Below are positions 16,427 through 21,800 of a stretch of 21,800 nucleotides of DNA, one piece after another. The notes beneath the pieces are model-generated. The model saw only the letters and a program-made list of their open reading frames with translations, did not search any database and was not told where the DNA came from. The stretch covers positions 1 to 21,800 of the forward strand of contig JAOACN010000682.1 in NCBI GenBank assembly GCA_026417815.1, written 5' to 3'. Source of the stretch: Chloroflexaceae bacterium (GTDB taxonomy: Bacteria > Chloroflexota > Chloroflexia > Chloroflexales > Chloroflexaceae). Made by a program: the position numbers and the translations under genes. Within the stretch, counting starts at the first letter, position 1. Each line of letters begins with the position of its first letter.

Positions 16427-16713
16427 ATGGATCGTGAAGAGATTCTTGCCTTACTACGACAGCCTCGCGCCTATCTTGCTGCCGAGTACGGCATTAAACG
16501 GATAGGTCTCTTCGGATCATATAGCAGTCCTCTTCAGGTTGTGAAGCTCGGAGTATCAGACGTACCGTACGGACACAGCGTGCTGCGTCCGTACGCCCGG
16601 CCGCTGTTGAGAGATGGCGCAGGACTGCTATAGTCACAGTTGAACTGGATGATGTGGCATTCCGAGTGGAAGAGATTCGGACGGAGTTGGACGAGCCGGG
16701 AGCCATACCATGA
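16427..16713 (+). pseudogene. Nucleotidyltransferase (MNT-type) gene interrupted by a MITE
   Basis: The first 31 codons read as the N terminus of a minimal nucleotidyltransferase: MDREEILALLRQPRAYLAAE, then YGIKRIGLFGS, with the family hallmark GLFGSY. GAGGT lies seven bases before the ATG. The inverted-repeat element at 16520-16632 breaks the frame there, and the catalytic Asp-x-Asp region is absent. After the element a 26-codon frame resumes (VTVELDDVAFRVEEIRTELD, ending GAIP). It stops with an ATGA overlap on the sirtuin start, so it once belonged to a gene coupled to the sirtuin. Removing the 113 bases rejoins both parts in one frame (57 codons), but the middle of the domain is still missing, so a deletion also occurred. 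Such proteins often pair with HEPN toxins; no HEPN gene is seen. Confidence 0.7.
16520..16632. mobile_element. MITE-like element, family 1, copy B
   Basis: A 113-bp element has perfect 12-bp terminal inverted repeats, TATAGCAGTCCT (16520-16531) and AGGACTGCTATA (16621-16632). The interior includes a hairpin GTACGGACACAGC/GCTGCGTCCGTAC. It is the reverse complement of copy A (9741-9878) with scattered substitutions and without that copy's extra bases. No clear target-site duplication flanks it, consistent with a deletion at the insertion point. It has no coding capacity. Confidence 0.8.
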
Positions 16714-17477
16714 CGACCGCTGATGCTCTTCCCCCGGGACTGGTTACGGCGCTCCGCCAGGCGCGGTACATCGTGGCGCTCACCGGGGCGGGGGTGAGCG
16801 CCGAGAGCGGCATCCCGACCTTTCGCGACGCGCAGACCGGCCTCTGGGCACGGTACAACCCCGAGGATCTGGCGACGCCCGAGGCCTTTCGCCGCAACCC
16901 GCGCCTGGTCTGGGAGTGGTACGCCTGGCGGCGGCAACTGGTCAGCGCGGCGGCGCCCAACCCCGGGCACCTGGCCCTGGCGCGGCTGGAGCGTCTGGCG
17001 CCACGCTTCACCCTGATCACCCAGAACGTTGACGGGCTGCACCAGCGGGCGGGGAGCACGTCGGTCATCGAACTGCACGGCAACCTGCTGCGGGTACGTT
17101 GCTCGGCGGAGGGCGCCGTCTACACCACCTGGCCCGACGTGGCCGATCCACCCCCGCCGTGCCCGGCCTGCGGCGCGCCTCTCCGCCCTGACGTGGTCTG
17201 GTTCGGTGAACTCTTGCCGCCGGAGGCCCTCGAGCGGGCCTGGCGCGCCGCCACGACCTGCGACCTGTTTCTCTCCATCGGCACCTCGGGGCTGGTGGAG
17301 CCGGCTGCCTCGCTGCCGCGCGTGGCCTACGCCAGCGGCGCGACGGTGGCGGTGATCAACCTCGACGTGACCGACGCCGTCGAGGAGCGCCTCTTTTACC
17401 TCCACGCCCGTTCAGGCGAACTGCTGCCCGCGCTGGTCAGCGCCGCCTTCCCCGATGCGGACGCCGTCACGCGGTAG
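16710..17477 (+). CDS. cobB: Sirtuin NAD-dependent protein deacylase (CobB-type)
   Basis: The 255-residue enzyme removes acyl groups from lysine using NAD. The NAD-binding motifs are ALTGAGVSAESGIPTFRD (23-40) and TQNVDGLHQRAG (104-115), and the catalytic His123 lies in ELHG. Tyr71 and Arg74 (WYAWRR) match the YxxR pair that marks class III sirtuins active on succinyl- and malonyl-lysine. The zinc module shows only Cys131 (CSAE), Cys151 and Cys154 (CPACG); E. coli CobB also lacks one of the usual four cysteines, so this does not imply loss of function. VVWFGE at 162-167 is conserved. The ATG overlaps the stop of the broken MNT gene (ATGA), so the sirtuin may once have depended on translational coupling. 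Confidence 0.92.
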   Translation: MTTADALPPGLVTALRQARYIVALTGAGVSAESGIPTFRDAQTGLWARYNPEDLATPEAFRRNPRLVWEWYAWRRQLVSAAAPNPGHLALARLERLAPRFTLITQNVDGLHQRAGSTSVIELHGNLLRVRCSAEGAVYTTWPDVADPPPPCPACGAPLRPDVVWFGELLPPEALERAWRAATTCDLFLSIGTSGLVEPAASLPRVAYASGATVAVINLDVTDAVEERLFYLHARSGELLPALVSAAFPDADAVTR

Positions 17478-17517
17478 GGCCGAAGGATTGGCTGCGCCAA
17501 TGCTTCGGCCCTACCGC
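17471..17517. terminator. Shared hairpin between convergent sirtuin and methyltransferase genes
   Basis: Arms 17471-17492 and 17496-17517 pair over 21 of 22 positions around a TGC loop. The stem includes the stop codons of both genes (TAG 17475-17477 and CTA 17511-17513). The core GGCCGAAG.ATTGGC matches the hairpin at 1152-1188. It is a likely bidirectional terminator, though no T-tract follows, and it may belong to a dispersed repeat family. Confidence 0.65.
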
Positions 17518-18629
17518 TTGCGAAACACAAACACGTACTCGTGGCGAAAGACGTAAAATCCGCCGACAAGGGCGCGGTAGCGCCACAGTTCCTGCTGCGC
17601 TCGCTTGCCGGCGGTACCGTGAATGTCCTTGACCACGATGCTCTTGAGGGCAAAGCCGCGCTCCTGCACCGCCTGCATCGCCAGGAAGCCCAGCGGCACC
17701 CATTCACCGCGGGCGTACTTATCGCCGATCACCAGCGCCAGGTAGCGTCCCCGGTCGAGCGCGGCGGCGACCGCCTGCACCACCCGCCCCAACAGGCCCA
17801 GAAAGATGTCGAGCGAGGGAGCGTTGGAGAGATCGCGAGGATCGTCGCTGAAGCGGATAATGTCGTGGTACGGGGGATGCAGAATGGCAAGCTGGGCCGA
17901 GGTCGCTCCGTGCTCGGCCAGCAGCGCGCGAAAATCCAGCGCGGCGCTGTCGCCTGAGACAACCGGTAGCGCCACCGCGAAGGGATTCGGCTCGGCGGCC
18001 ACCAGCCTGCGCGCCCGCTCGACCAGGGCGGGCTGCAACTCGACCCCCAGCACATGCCGCCCCAGGCGCTGCCCCTCGATCAGGGTGGTGCCGGCGCCGG
18101 CAAAGGGGTCAAGCACCCATTCGCCGCGGCGCGTGTAGCGGCGCATCAACTGGTTGGGGATCTGCGGCACGAAATTGCCCCAGTAATCCGCCCGGTGCAC
18201 GCCGCTCCCATCGCGGCGCTCGATGAGCCAGAGACTGTCGGTGACAATGTCGCCGTAGGACTTCCAGCGGTTCAGGTCAATCTCGTTGATCGGCGCCGTG
18301 CGCGCGCCGCGGGCCGCCTTGCGCAGGCGCCCGGCATAGTAACGGGCGCGTTCCAGGGTCAGGGCCGCGCCGATTTGCGCCAGCTCCGAGCGCAGCAGAC
18401 CTTCGGGAAAGACAACCGCCTCCTCGTCGTCGGCGGCCCGCAGCCCGCCCCCCGGCTCCACCCCCACGCACAGGGCGCCCAGGGCCGCGCGCAGGGCGGG
18501 CAGGTCAGGGCTGGCCCGCAGCCCGTCAAGCGCCTCCAGCAACGCCTCGCGTCGCAGCCGCACCGAAGGCTCGGCCCCGGCATTCGCGCCATCCGGGGCG
18601 GCAGGTGCGGGCGGCTCCACGCTGGCCAT
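17511..18629 (-). CDS. Orphan DNA methyltransferase (N4/N6 amino type)
   Basis: This 372-residue protein is an AdoMet-dependent methyltransferase of the N4-cytosine/N6-adenine class. Motif I is DPFAGAGTTLIEGQRLG (174-190), followed by the acidic LGVELQP strand. Motif IV appears as LAILHPPYHDI, with HPPY at 251-254 where the class usually has D/S/N-PPY. The order motif I then motif IV is that of gamma or alpha enzymes. A 110-residue N-terminal region precedes a conserved-looking stretch (NRWKSYGDIVTDSLW, then VPQIPNQLMRRY). No restriction gene or specificity subunit is adjacent, so it reads as a solitary regulatory or maintenance methylase; an RNA substrate cannot be excluded. The start is ATG at 18629 with GAGGAG five bases upstream. 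Confidence 0.82.
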   Translation of the reverse strand: MASVEPPAPAAPDGANAGAEPSVRLRREALLEALDGLRASPDLPALRAALGALCVGVEPGGGLRAADDEEAVVFPEGLLRSELAQIGAALTLERARYYAGRLRKAARGARTAPINEIDLNRWKSYGDIVTDSLWLIERRDGSGVHRADYWGNFVPQIPNQLMRRYTRRGEWVLDPFAGAGTTLIEGQRLGRHVLGVELQPALVERARRLVAAEPNPFAVALPVVSGDSAALDFRALLAEHGATSAQLAILHPPYHDIIRFSDDPRDLSNAPSLDIFLGLLGRVVQAVAAALDRGRYLALVIGDKYARGEWVPLGFLAMQAVQERGFALKSIVVKDIHGTAGKRAQQELWRYRALVGGFYVFRHEYVFVFRKR

Positions 18630-18665
18630 GATGGCTCCTCATCTGGTGATCAGAACGCTGACGGT

Positions 18666-18715
18666 ATTGTAACACATTTTCCGATTTCATGTCTCTTTGA
18701 TGGCATGAAATGCCA
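18666..18715 (-). promoter_or_regulatory. Candidate methyltransferase promoter with inverted-repeat operator
   Basis: Read on the minus strand, a -10 TACAAT (18671-18666) and a -35-like GAGACA (18695-18690) are 18 bases apart, 37 bases upstream of the ATG. An inverted repeat TTTCATG-N12-CATGAAA (18685-18691 with 18704-18710) straddles the -35. A second one, TGGCAT-GAA-ATGCCA (18701-18715), overlaps its upstream arm. This arrangement would suit a repressor or autoregulation. Confidence 0.45.
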
Positions 18716-18749
18716 CGAGTTGTAAATGCATGTGTTAGACATGAAGACA

Positions 18750-18886
18750 GGGGAACCCGCGGTTCCCCGTGCCCCTGCCGTGGAAGGGCGAAGCCCTCCA
18801 GAGTCGTACAGATGAACACGGGGAACCCCGGGTTCCCCGTAACCCTCCCATCGGAGGGCTTCGCCCTCTCAGGCTATCCATTTTCC
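18750..18886. repeat. Cluster of GGGGAAC and GGAGGGC palindromes
   Basis: Four hairpins lie in 140 bases: GGGGAACC-CGC-GGTTCCCC (18750-18768), TGGAAGGGC-GAA-GCCCTCCA (from 18781), ACGGGGAACC-CCG-GGTTCCCCGT (18818-18840) and GGAGGGC-TTC-GCCCTC (from about 18856). The last lies just downstream of the stop of the secreted repeat protein and may terminate it. No gene is supported in 18630-18886. Confidence 0.6.
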
Positions 18887-19564
18887 TCACGGGGCCTGAC
18901 GTGTCGCGGTCATCGCGCTCTCCGCCGCAGCGCGGAAGGCCGCCGTTGCGGCATTGACCACCGCTGCCGGATCACCGCCCGCCGAGCGCACGATCTGCTC
19001 CAGGCTCTCGCCATTCCGCAGGCGCGTGACGATGTCGCCCGCACTCAGCCCCGTCGCCTCACTGGCTGCCTGTACCAGGGCCGCCATGACGGCCCGCTCC
19101 TGCCGGTTGCCGAGGCGGGTGTCGATTTTCTGACCAAGGGTCGTATCATTGACCATCTCGGTCGCCTGGGTGGTCACGGCTGCCAGGCGCTGATCAGCCT
19201 GGGCCCGGGTCATCCGCCCCGCCGCCACCAGGCGGTCCAGGCGTTCTTTGATCTTCGCCACGACCGCCTGCACCACGGCGTCGCCACTGCTGCCGTTGGC
19301 GGCGGCGATCTGGGCCAGGCTCTTGCCGGCACGCAGTTCATCAAGCACCTGCTGGCCAGTCAGACCAGTCAGCTCGCTGGTGGAGCGGATGAGCGCCGCC
19401 GCCAGCCCGCCGCCGCGGCGGAACGTCTCCTGCTGCGCCGCAATTGGAGCGCTGGCTGCCGCAGGCGCGGCCTGCGCGACAAAGGGAATGGCGGCGAGAA
19501 GGGTCAGAGCCAGGACCGTGGTGAGACCGAGGCGCGTGAGCGCCGAGCGTAGGGTGCCTCGCAT
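18887..19564 (-). CDS. Secreted helical protein with an internal duplication, unknown function
   Basis: The 225-residue exported protein begins with a signal peptide (residues 1-32, core LTTVLALTLLAAIPFVA, cleavage after AQA). Two homologous segments, about 56-104 and 161-209, share the pattern AAL(I/V)..(T/A)SE.TGL, then a short helix, LR.G.SL.QI, a Gly/Ser turn and a DA/AAVV helix. They are linked by a charged helical stretch with RM(T)RAQADQRLA. I know similar two-repeat secreted proteins only as hypotheticals. The start is clear: AGGAGG lies nine bases before the ATG. The leader holds a strong hairpin, and upstream lies a PHO-box-like repeat, so expression may respond to a two-component system. 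Confidence 0.7.
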   Translation of the reverse strand: MRGTLRSALTRLGLTTVLALTLLAAIPFVAQAAPAAASAPIAAQQETFRRGGGLAAALIRSTSELTGLTGQQVLDELRAGKSLAQIAAANGSSGDAVVQAVVAKIKERLDRLVAAGRMTRAQADQRLAAVTTQATEMVNDTTLGQKIDTRLGNRQERAVMAALVQAASEATGLSAGDIVTRLRNGESLEQIVRSAGGDPAAVVNAATAAFRAAAESAMTATRQAP

Positions 19565-19597
19565 AGCAACGAACCTCCTGTGTGTGTCCTCCTGGCG

Positions 19598-19620
19598 CGC
19601 GCGCGAAACCTTCGCGCGCG
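19598..19620 (-). promoter_or_regulatory. Leader hairpin of the secreted repeat protein
   Basis: A perfect 10-bp inverted repeat CGCGCGCGAA/TTCGCGCGCG has a three-base loop, 33 bases upstream of the start codon and inside the predicted 5' leader. It could stabilise the mRNA or attenuate transcription. Confidence 0.45.
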
Positions 19621-19650
19621 GGTCGTCCGTTTCGGCGGACCGACGGCCTC

Positions 19651-19705
19651 AGTGTAGCCGGCGCCTGTGAACCGGTTGTGAAGACCGCGTAGGACTCTTG
19701 TGAAC
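19651..19705 (-). promoter_or_regulatory. PHO-box-like operator and -10 box, 11-bp-phased GTTCACA repeats
   Basis: On the minus strand the heptamers GTTCACA (19705-19699), a degenerate TCCTACG (19694-19688), CTTCACA (19683-19677) and GTTCACA (19672-19666) follow one another at exactly 11-bp spacing. Nine bases after the last comes TACACT (19656-19651), a good -10. Direct repeats of 11 bp placed one turn upstream of the -10 and replacing the -35 are the layout of PhoB boxes and of PhoP boxes (GTTCACC in Streptomyces). The controlled gene would be the secreted repeat protein starting at 19564. Confidence 0.55.
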
Positions 19706-19767
19706 GATGCGGCGAGGGTCACGCAACAATCGCGCGCGCGCGTCGTCGTATGGGCAGGAAAATGACC

Positions 19768-19788
19768 CGGGCCGCCTGAGGCGGCCCG
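19768..19788 (+). promoter_or_regulatory. Leader hairpin of the PspC-domain gene
   Basis: A perfect 9-bp stem CGGGCCGCC/GGCGGCCCG with TGA loop ends seven bases before the ribosome binding site AGGAAGGAG (19795-19803). It may influence translation initiation. Confidence 0.4.
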
Positions 19789-19808
19789 TAGACAGGAAGG
19801 AGAACCCC

Positions 19809-20099
19809 ATGGAGAATCGACTGGCGCGAAGCAGGACCGATCGGATCCTTGGCGGTGTATGTGGCGGCCTGGCTCGCTACTTCGGCATTGATGCCACCAT
19901 CGTCCGGCTGGTGTTTGTACTGGCGGTGCTGAGCGGCCTCAGCCCGCTCATCTATGTCATTCTCTGGATCATCATGCCCCTGGAAGGCGCACCGGCCCCC
20001 CAGCCTGGCGCGAGCCTGCCCACCCCCCAGCAGACCAGCATCGACCCGACCGGTGAGTGGCAGTTTGACCCTTACACTGGCCAGCCGCTTAAGAAGTGA
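19809..20099 (+). CDS. PspC-domain membrane protein
   Basis: The 96-residue protein consists mainly of a PspC domain, the small membrane module found in phage-shock-type envelope stress proteins. The diagnostic RSRTDRILGGVCGGLARYFG (residues 6-25) leads into IDATIVRLVFVLAVLSGLSP and a second hydrophobic stretch LIYVILWIIMP. A short Pro-rich cytoplasmic tail ends GQPLKK. The start is ATG at 19809, chosen over upstream codons because AGGAAGGAG precedes it by five bases. It is divergent from the secreted repeat protein, with both leaders in a 244-base gap. No pspA or pspB is seen; stand-alone PspC proteins are common outside enterobacteria. Confidence 0.88.
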   Translation: MENRLARSRTDRILGGVCGGLARYFGIDATIVRLVFVLAVLSGLSPLIYVILWIIMPLEGAPAPQPGASLPTPQQTSIDPTGEWQFDPYTGQPLKK

Positions 20100-20123
20100 T
20101 GCCAAAGCCCGGTGACAGGACGT

Positions 20124-20225
20124 ACCTCTACTTTGTCGCTTTACCCCTGGCGGGAGTTGCGGAGGCCGCAGGCCCCCTCCGAACCTCCTCCCAGCGGAAG
20201 CCGCGGCAAGTGACAAAGTAGAGGT
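20124..20225. mobile_element. MITE-like element, family 2, short copy
   Basis: A perfect 14-bp terminal inverted repeat ACCTCTACTTTGTC (20124-20137) / GACAAAGTAGAGGT (20212-20225) encloses about 74 bases, including the GGAGGCCGCAGGCC block and CGAACCTCCTCCCAGCGGAAG. Its reverse complement matches both flanks of the 9516-9687 copy. It begins 25 bases after the PspC stop and could also serve as a terminator. Confidence 0.65.
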
Positions 20226-20226
20226 A

Positions 20227-20323
20227 AGACACGGTTGACACCAGAGTTACCGTGGGCGGGGGCGCCGCCCTCCGCACCTCCCCCGAACGGCAACCCGAAG
20301 GACCGCGCAGCGAAACCAGGTCT
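20227..20323. mobile_element. MITE-like element, family 3, short copy
   Basis: The left end AGACACGGTT and right end AACCAGGTCT form imperfect inverted repeats. The element matches both ends of the longer 16207-16412 copy. It abuts the family 2 element with a single base between them, and the internal GGGCGGGGGCGCCGCCC tract is palindromic. Confidence 0.45.
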
Positions 20324-20328
20324 AAGGA

Positions 20329-20355
20329 GTGTGGGAGGGCCTTGCCCTCCCACAC
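20329..20355. terminator. Hairpin downstream of the CDP-sugar operon
   Basis: A perfect 12-bp inverted repeat GTGTGGGAGGGC-CTT-GCCCTCCCACAC lies 34 bases beyond the stop of the PIG-L deacetylase gene. There is no T-tract on the minus strand, so termination is inferred from position and stem strength. Confidence 0.5.
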
Positions 20356-20389
20356 CTTTACTTCCATCGAAAAAAATTCTATTTTCACT

Positions 20390-21043
20390 TCAGAAAACCA
20401 ACTTACGCCCATAGAAGGCCTCGGCATAGCGGGTGGGCGAGGCCGCTTCTACTCCCCGCAGCCGCAGGAGCGCCCAGAAGGTGTCTTCGGTAAACCAGTG
20501 CTTGCTGCGCTGCGTGGCGAAATGCTCCATCAGCAGGCCGATCTTGGTCCGGCAGAGCTCTTCCTCAAGGGTGACAAAGACGTTGGGCGCGCCGAGATCG
20601 CCGTCATATTTGAAGATCTCATACTCCAGGATCAGATGATTGCGAAAGGTGTTCCACGTCAGTTCGGAAACGAGGCGGTGATCCTGGTGCAGGTCCCCGC
20701 GGTAGTGGGTGAAAATCAGATCTGGCGCGCACTCGCCTTTGAGTTGCTCGAAGAAATCCTTGACCTGTGCGCCCACATAGGGCAGGAAACCATCGCGAAA
20801 CTCCCGGGTGACGATGCGTGTCCATCCGGCGCCCGCCAGGAAGCGTTCGGCGCTGCGGCGGGCCTCGTGCTCGCGCTCGCCGCCGGCGCTCAGCACGACC
20901 CAGGTGACCGCCGCGCCAGGATAGGCGCGCACGAGCTTCATAATCGCTCCGCCACAGCCGATCTCGATGTCATCGGAGTGGCAGCCCAGGCAGAGCACGT
21001 TGAACGGCCGGTCAACTGGCGCCTTCAGTCCAATAGGAAGCAT
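20390..21043 (-). CDS. PIG-L/LmbE-family deacetylase
   Basis: The 217-residue zinc-dependent amidase is predicted to remove an N-acetyl group from a sugar or glycoconjugate. The metal site reads CHSDDIEIGCGG (His22, Asp24, Asp25), in the variant where Ile precedes the usual Glu. The second motif is RGDLHQDHR (Asp117, His119, Asp121, His122). The length matches bacterial polysaccharide-cluster members. It starts 14 bases after the stop of the cytidylyltransferase gene, with GGAGG just before the ATG, so the two form an operon. That points to modification of a CDP-linked or cell-surface sugar. Confidence 0.88.
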   Translation of the reverse strand: MLPIGLKAPVDRPFNVLCLGCHSDDIEIGCGGAIMKLVRAYPGAAVTWVVLSAGGEREHEARRSAERFLAGAGWTRIVTREFRDGFLPYVGAQVKDFFEQLKGECAPDLIFTHYRGDLHQDHRLVSELTWNTFRNHLILEYEIFKYDGDLGAPNVFVTLEEELCRTKIGLLMEHFATQRSKHWFTEDTFWALLRLRGVEAASPTRYAEAFYGRKLVF

Positions 21044-21057
21044 GGCCCCTCCCCGTG

Positions 21058-21781
21058 CTATGGCCTGTCCCAGACCTGCCAGGCGGGATGGCCACGACTG
21101 TACATGTCTTCGAGTTGCTGTTTCTCTTTGAACGTATCCATACAGGCCCAGAAGCCGTCGTATTCGTAGGCGATGAGCTTGCCACGGCGAATCAGGCGCT
21201 GGAACGGCTCGAAGACCAGTTCCTCCCCTTCGCCGATATACTCGAAAATCTCTGGCCGAAAGATGAAAAATCCGCCGTTGATACGCATCGCGGTCTTGCC
21301 TACATCTTGAATACTCTCTACCAATCCGTCTTTACAGATGGAAACGACATGGAAGCTGCTGTTGGGCCGCACCGCGACGAAGCTGGCGACGGCATTGCTC
21401 TGCTTGAAAAAATCAATGTACCGCTCCAGATCCATATCGGTCAGGCCATCGCTATAGTTGCCCAGAAAGATCTCCTCGTTCTGCACGTAGGCCTGCACCC
21501 GCTTCAGGCGCTGGCCGATGTTGGAGGTCAGGCCCGTATCCACGAAGGTGATGCGCCAGTCCTGGATGTCGCTCGCCAGCAGGTGGACCTCCTTGCCGCC
21601 ATTGGCCAGTACGAAGTCGTTGGAGAGCGTTTCGTCATACTGCAGGAAGTAGCGCTTGATCTGATCGGCCTTGTACCCCAGGCACAGGATGAAATCCTTG
21701 TGCCCGTAATGGGCGTAGTACTTCATAATGTGCCAGAGGATCGGGCGGTAGCCGATGTGGACCATCGGTTTGGGTGTGCTC
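21058..21781 (-). CDS. rfbF: Glucose-1-phosphate cytidylyltransferase, 5'-truncated at contig end
   Basis: This enzyme makes CDP-glucose from glucose-1-phosphate and CTP, the entry step to CDP-linked 3,6-dideoxyhexoses of surface polysaccharides. The visible part begins STPKPMVHIGYRPILWHIMK and continues through ILCLGYKADQIKRYFLQYD, NYSDGLTDMDL (nucleotide-sugar/metal region), NGGFFIFRPEIFEYI and YDGFWACMDTFKEKQQLEDM, all typical of RfbF. Roughly the first 20 residues, including the GGxGTRL nucleotide loop, lie beyond the contig edge. The open frame seems to start with MCIRDR, but those codons are adapter. The true reading frame is open at 21781. Confidence 0.9.
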
Positions 21782-21800
21782 CTGTCTCTTATACACATCT
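21782..21800. other. Nextera/Tn5 mosaic-end adapter remnant
   Basis: CTGTCTCTTATACACATCT is the reverse complement of the 19-bp Tn5 mosaic end used in transposase-based library kits. It lies exactly at the contig edge and its translation gives the known artefact peptide MCIRD. It is not genomic sequence. Confidence 0.97.

Noticed and set aside
16427..16633. A real 68-aa protein from the MNT start codon
   Set aside because: From codon 32 on it reads through the inverted-repeat element, so the C-terminal half is non-native.
16427..18629. MNT, sirtuin and methyltransferase as one defence island
   Set aside because: The sirtuin is of housekeeping CobB type, the methyltransferase is on the opposite strand with its own promoter, and no nuclease or toxin is present.

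Overview
The window is a 21.8 kb piece of a GC-rich bacterial chromosome, taken from the end of an assembled contig: the last 19 bases (21782-21800) are the Nextera/Tn5 mosaic-end adapter, not genome. Gene content and style suggest a Chloroflexota bacterium of the Chloroflexia type. Pointers are a secreted protein built from FPETG..YWERNGG..FGYPISE units, an ArsA-like ATPase with a C-terminal Hsp20-like domain, and gaps full of GC-rich palindromes. This placement is an inference; no rRNA or tRNA gene is present to test it.

Layout, left to right. A secreted SGNH hydrolase (+) is followed by a long minus-strand stretch: dnaK, a flavin amine oxidase, a LysR regulator, a CoA-type Nudix hydrolase, a 45-codon membrane miniprotein coupled to a metallophosphoesterase, the FPETG-repeat secreted protein, an SbcC/Rad50-type ATPase, arginase and the ArsA-Hsp20 ATPase. 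A plus-strand block then carries a histidine phosphatase, a broken nucleotidyltransferase (MNT) gene and a CobB-type sirtuin. The sirtuin is convergent with an orphan DNA methyltransferase, and the two genes share a terminator hairpin. A secreted repeat protein and a PspC-domain protein are divergent. The right edge holds the 3' part of a CDP-sugar operon: a glucose-1-phosphate cytidylyltransferase truncated at the contig end, then a PIG-L deacetylase.

The genes are mostly housekeeping or stress functions (chaperone, DNA repair, acyl-lysine removal, nucleotide clean-up, nitrogen metabolism). I see no obvious new multi-gene defence system. The less ordinary content is non-coding. Three families of short elements with terminal inverted repeats (MITE-like) each have two recognisable copies. 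One copy (16520-16632) interrupts the MNT gene just after its GSY motif. Compact palindromes recur at gene ends. A tract of 11-bp-phased GTTCACA repeats lies directly upstream of a -10-like hexamer, in the arrangement of a PHO box (OmpR/PhoB-type operator).

All calls come from reading sequence and motifs by eye; no database search was run.
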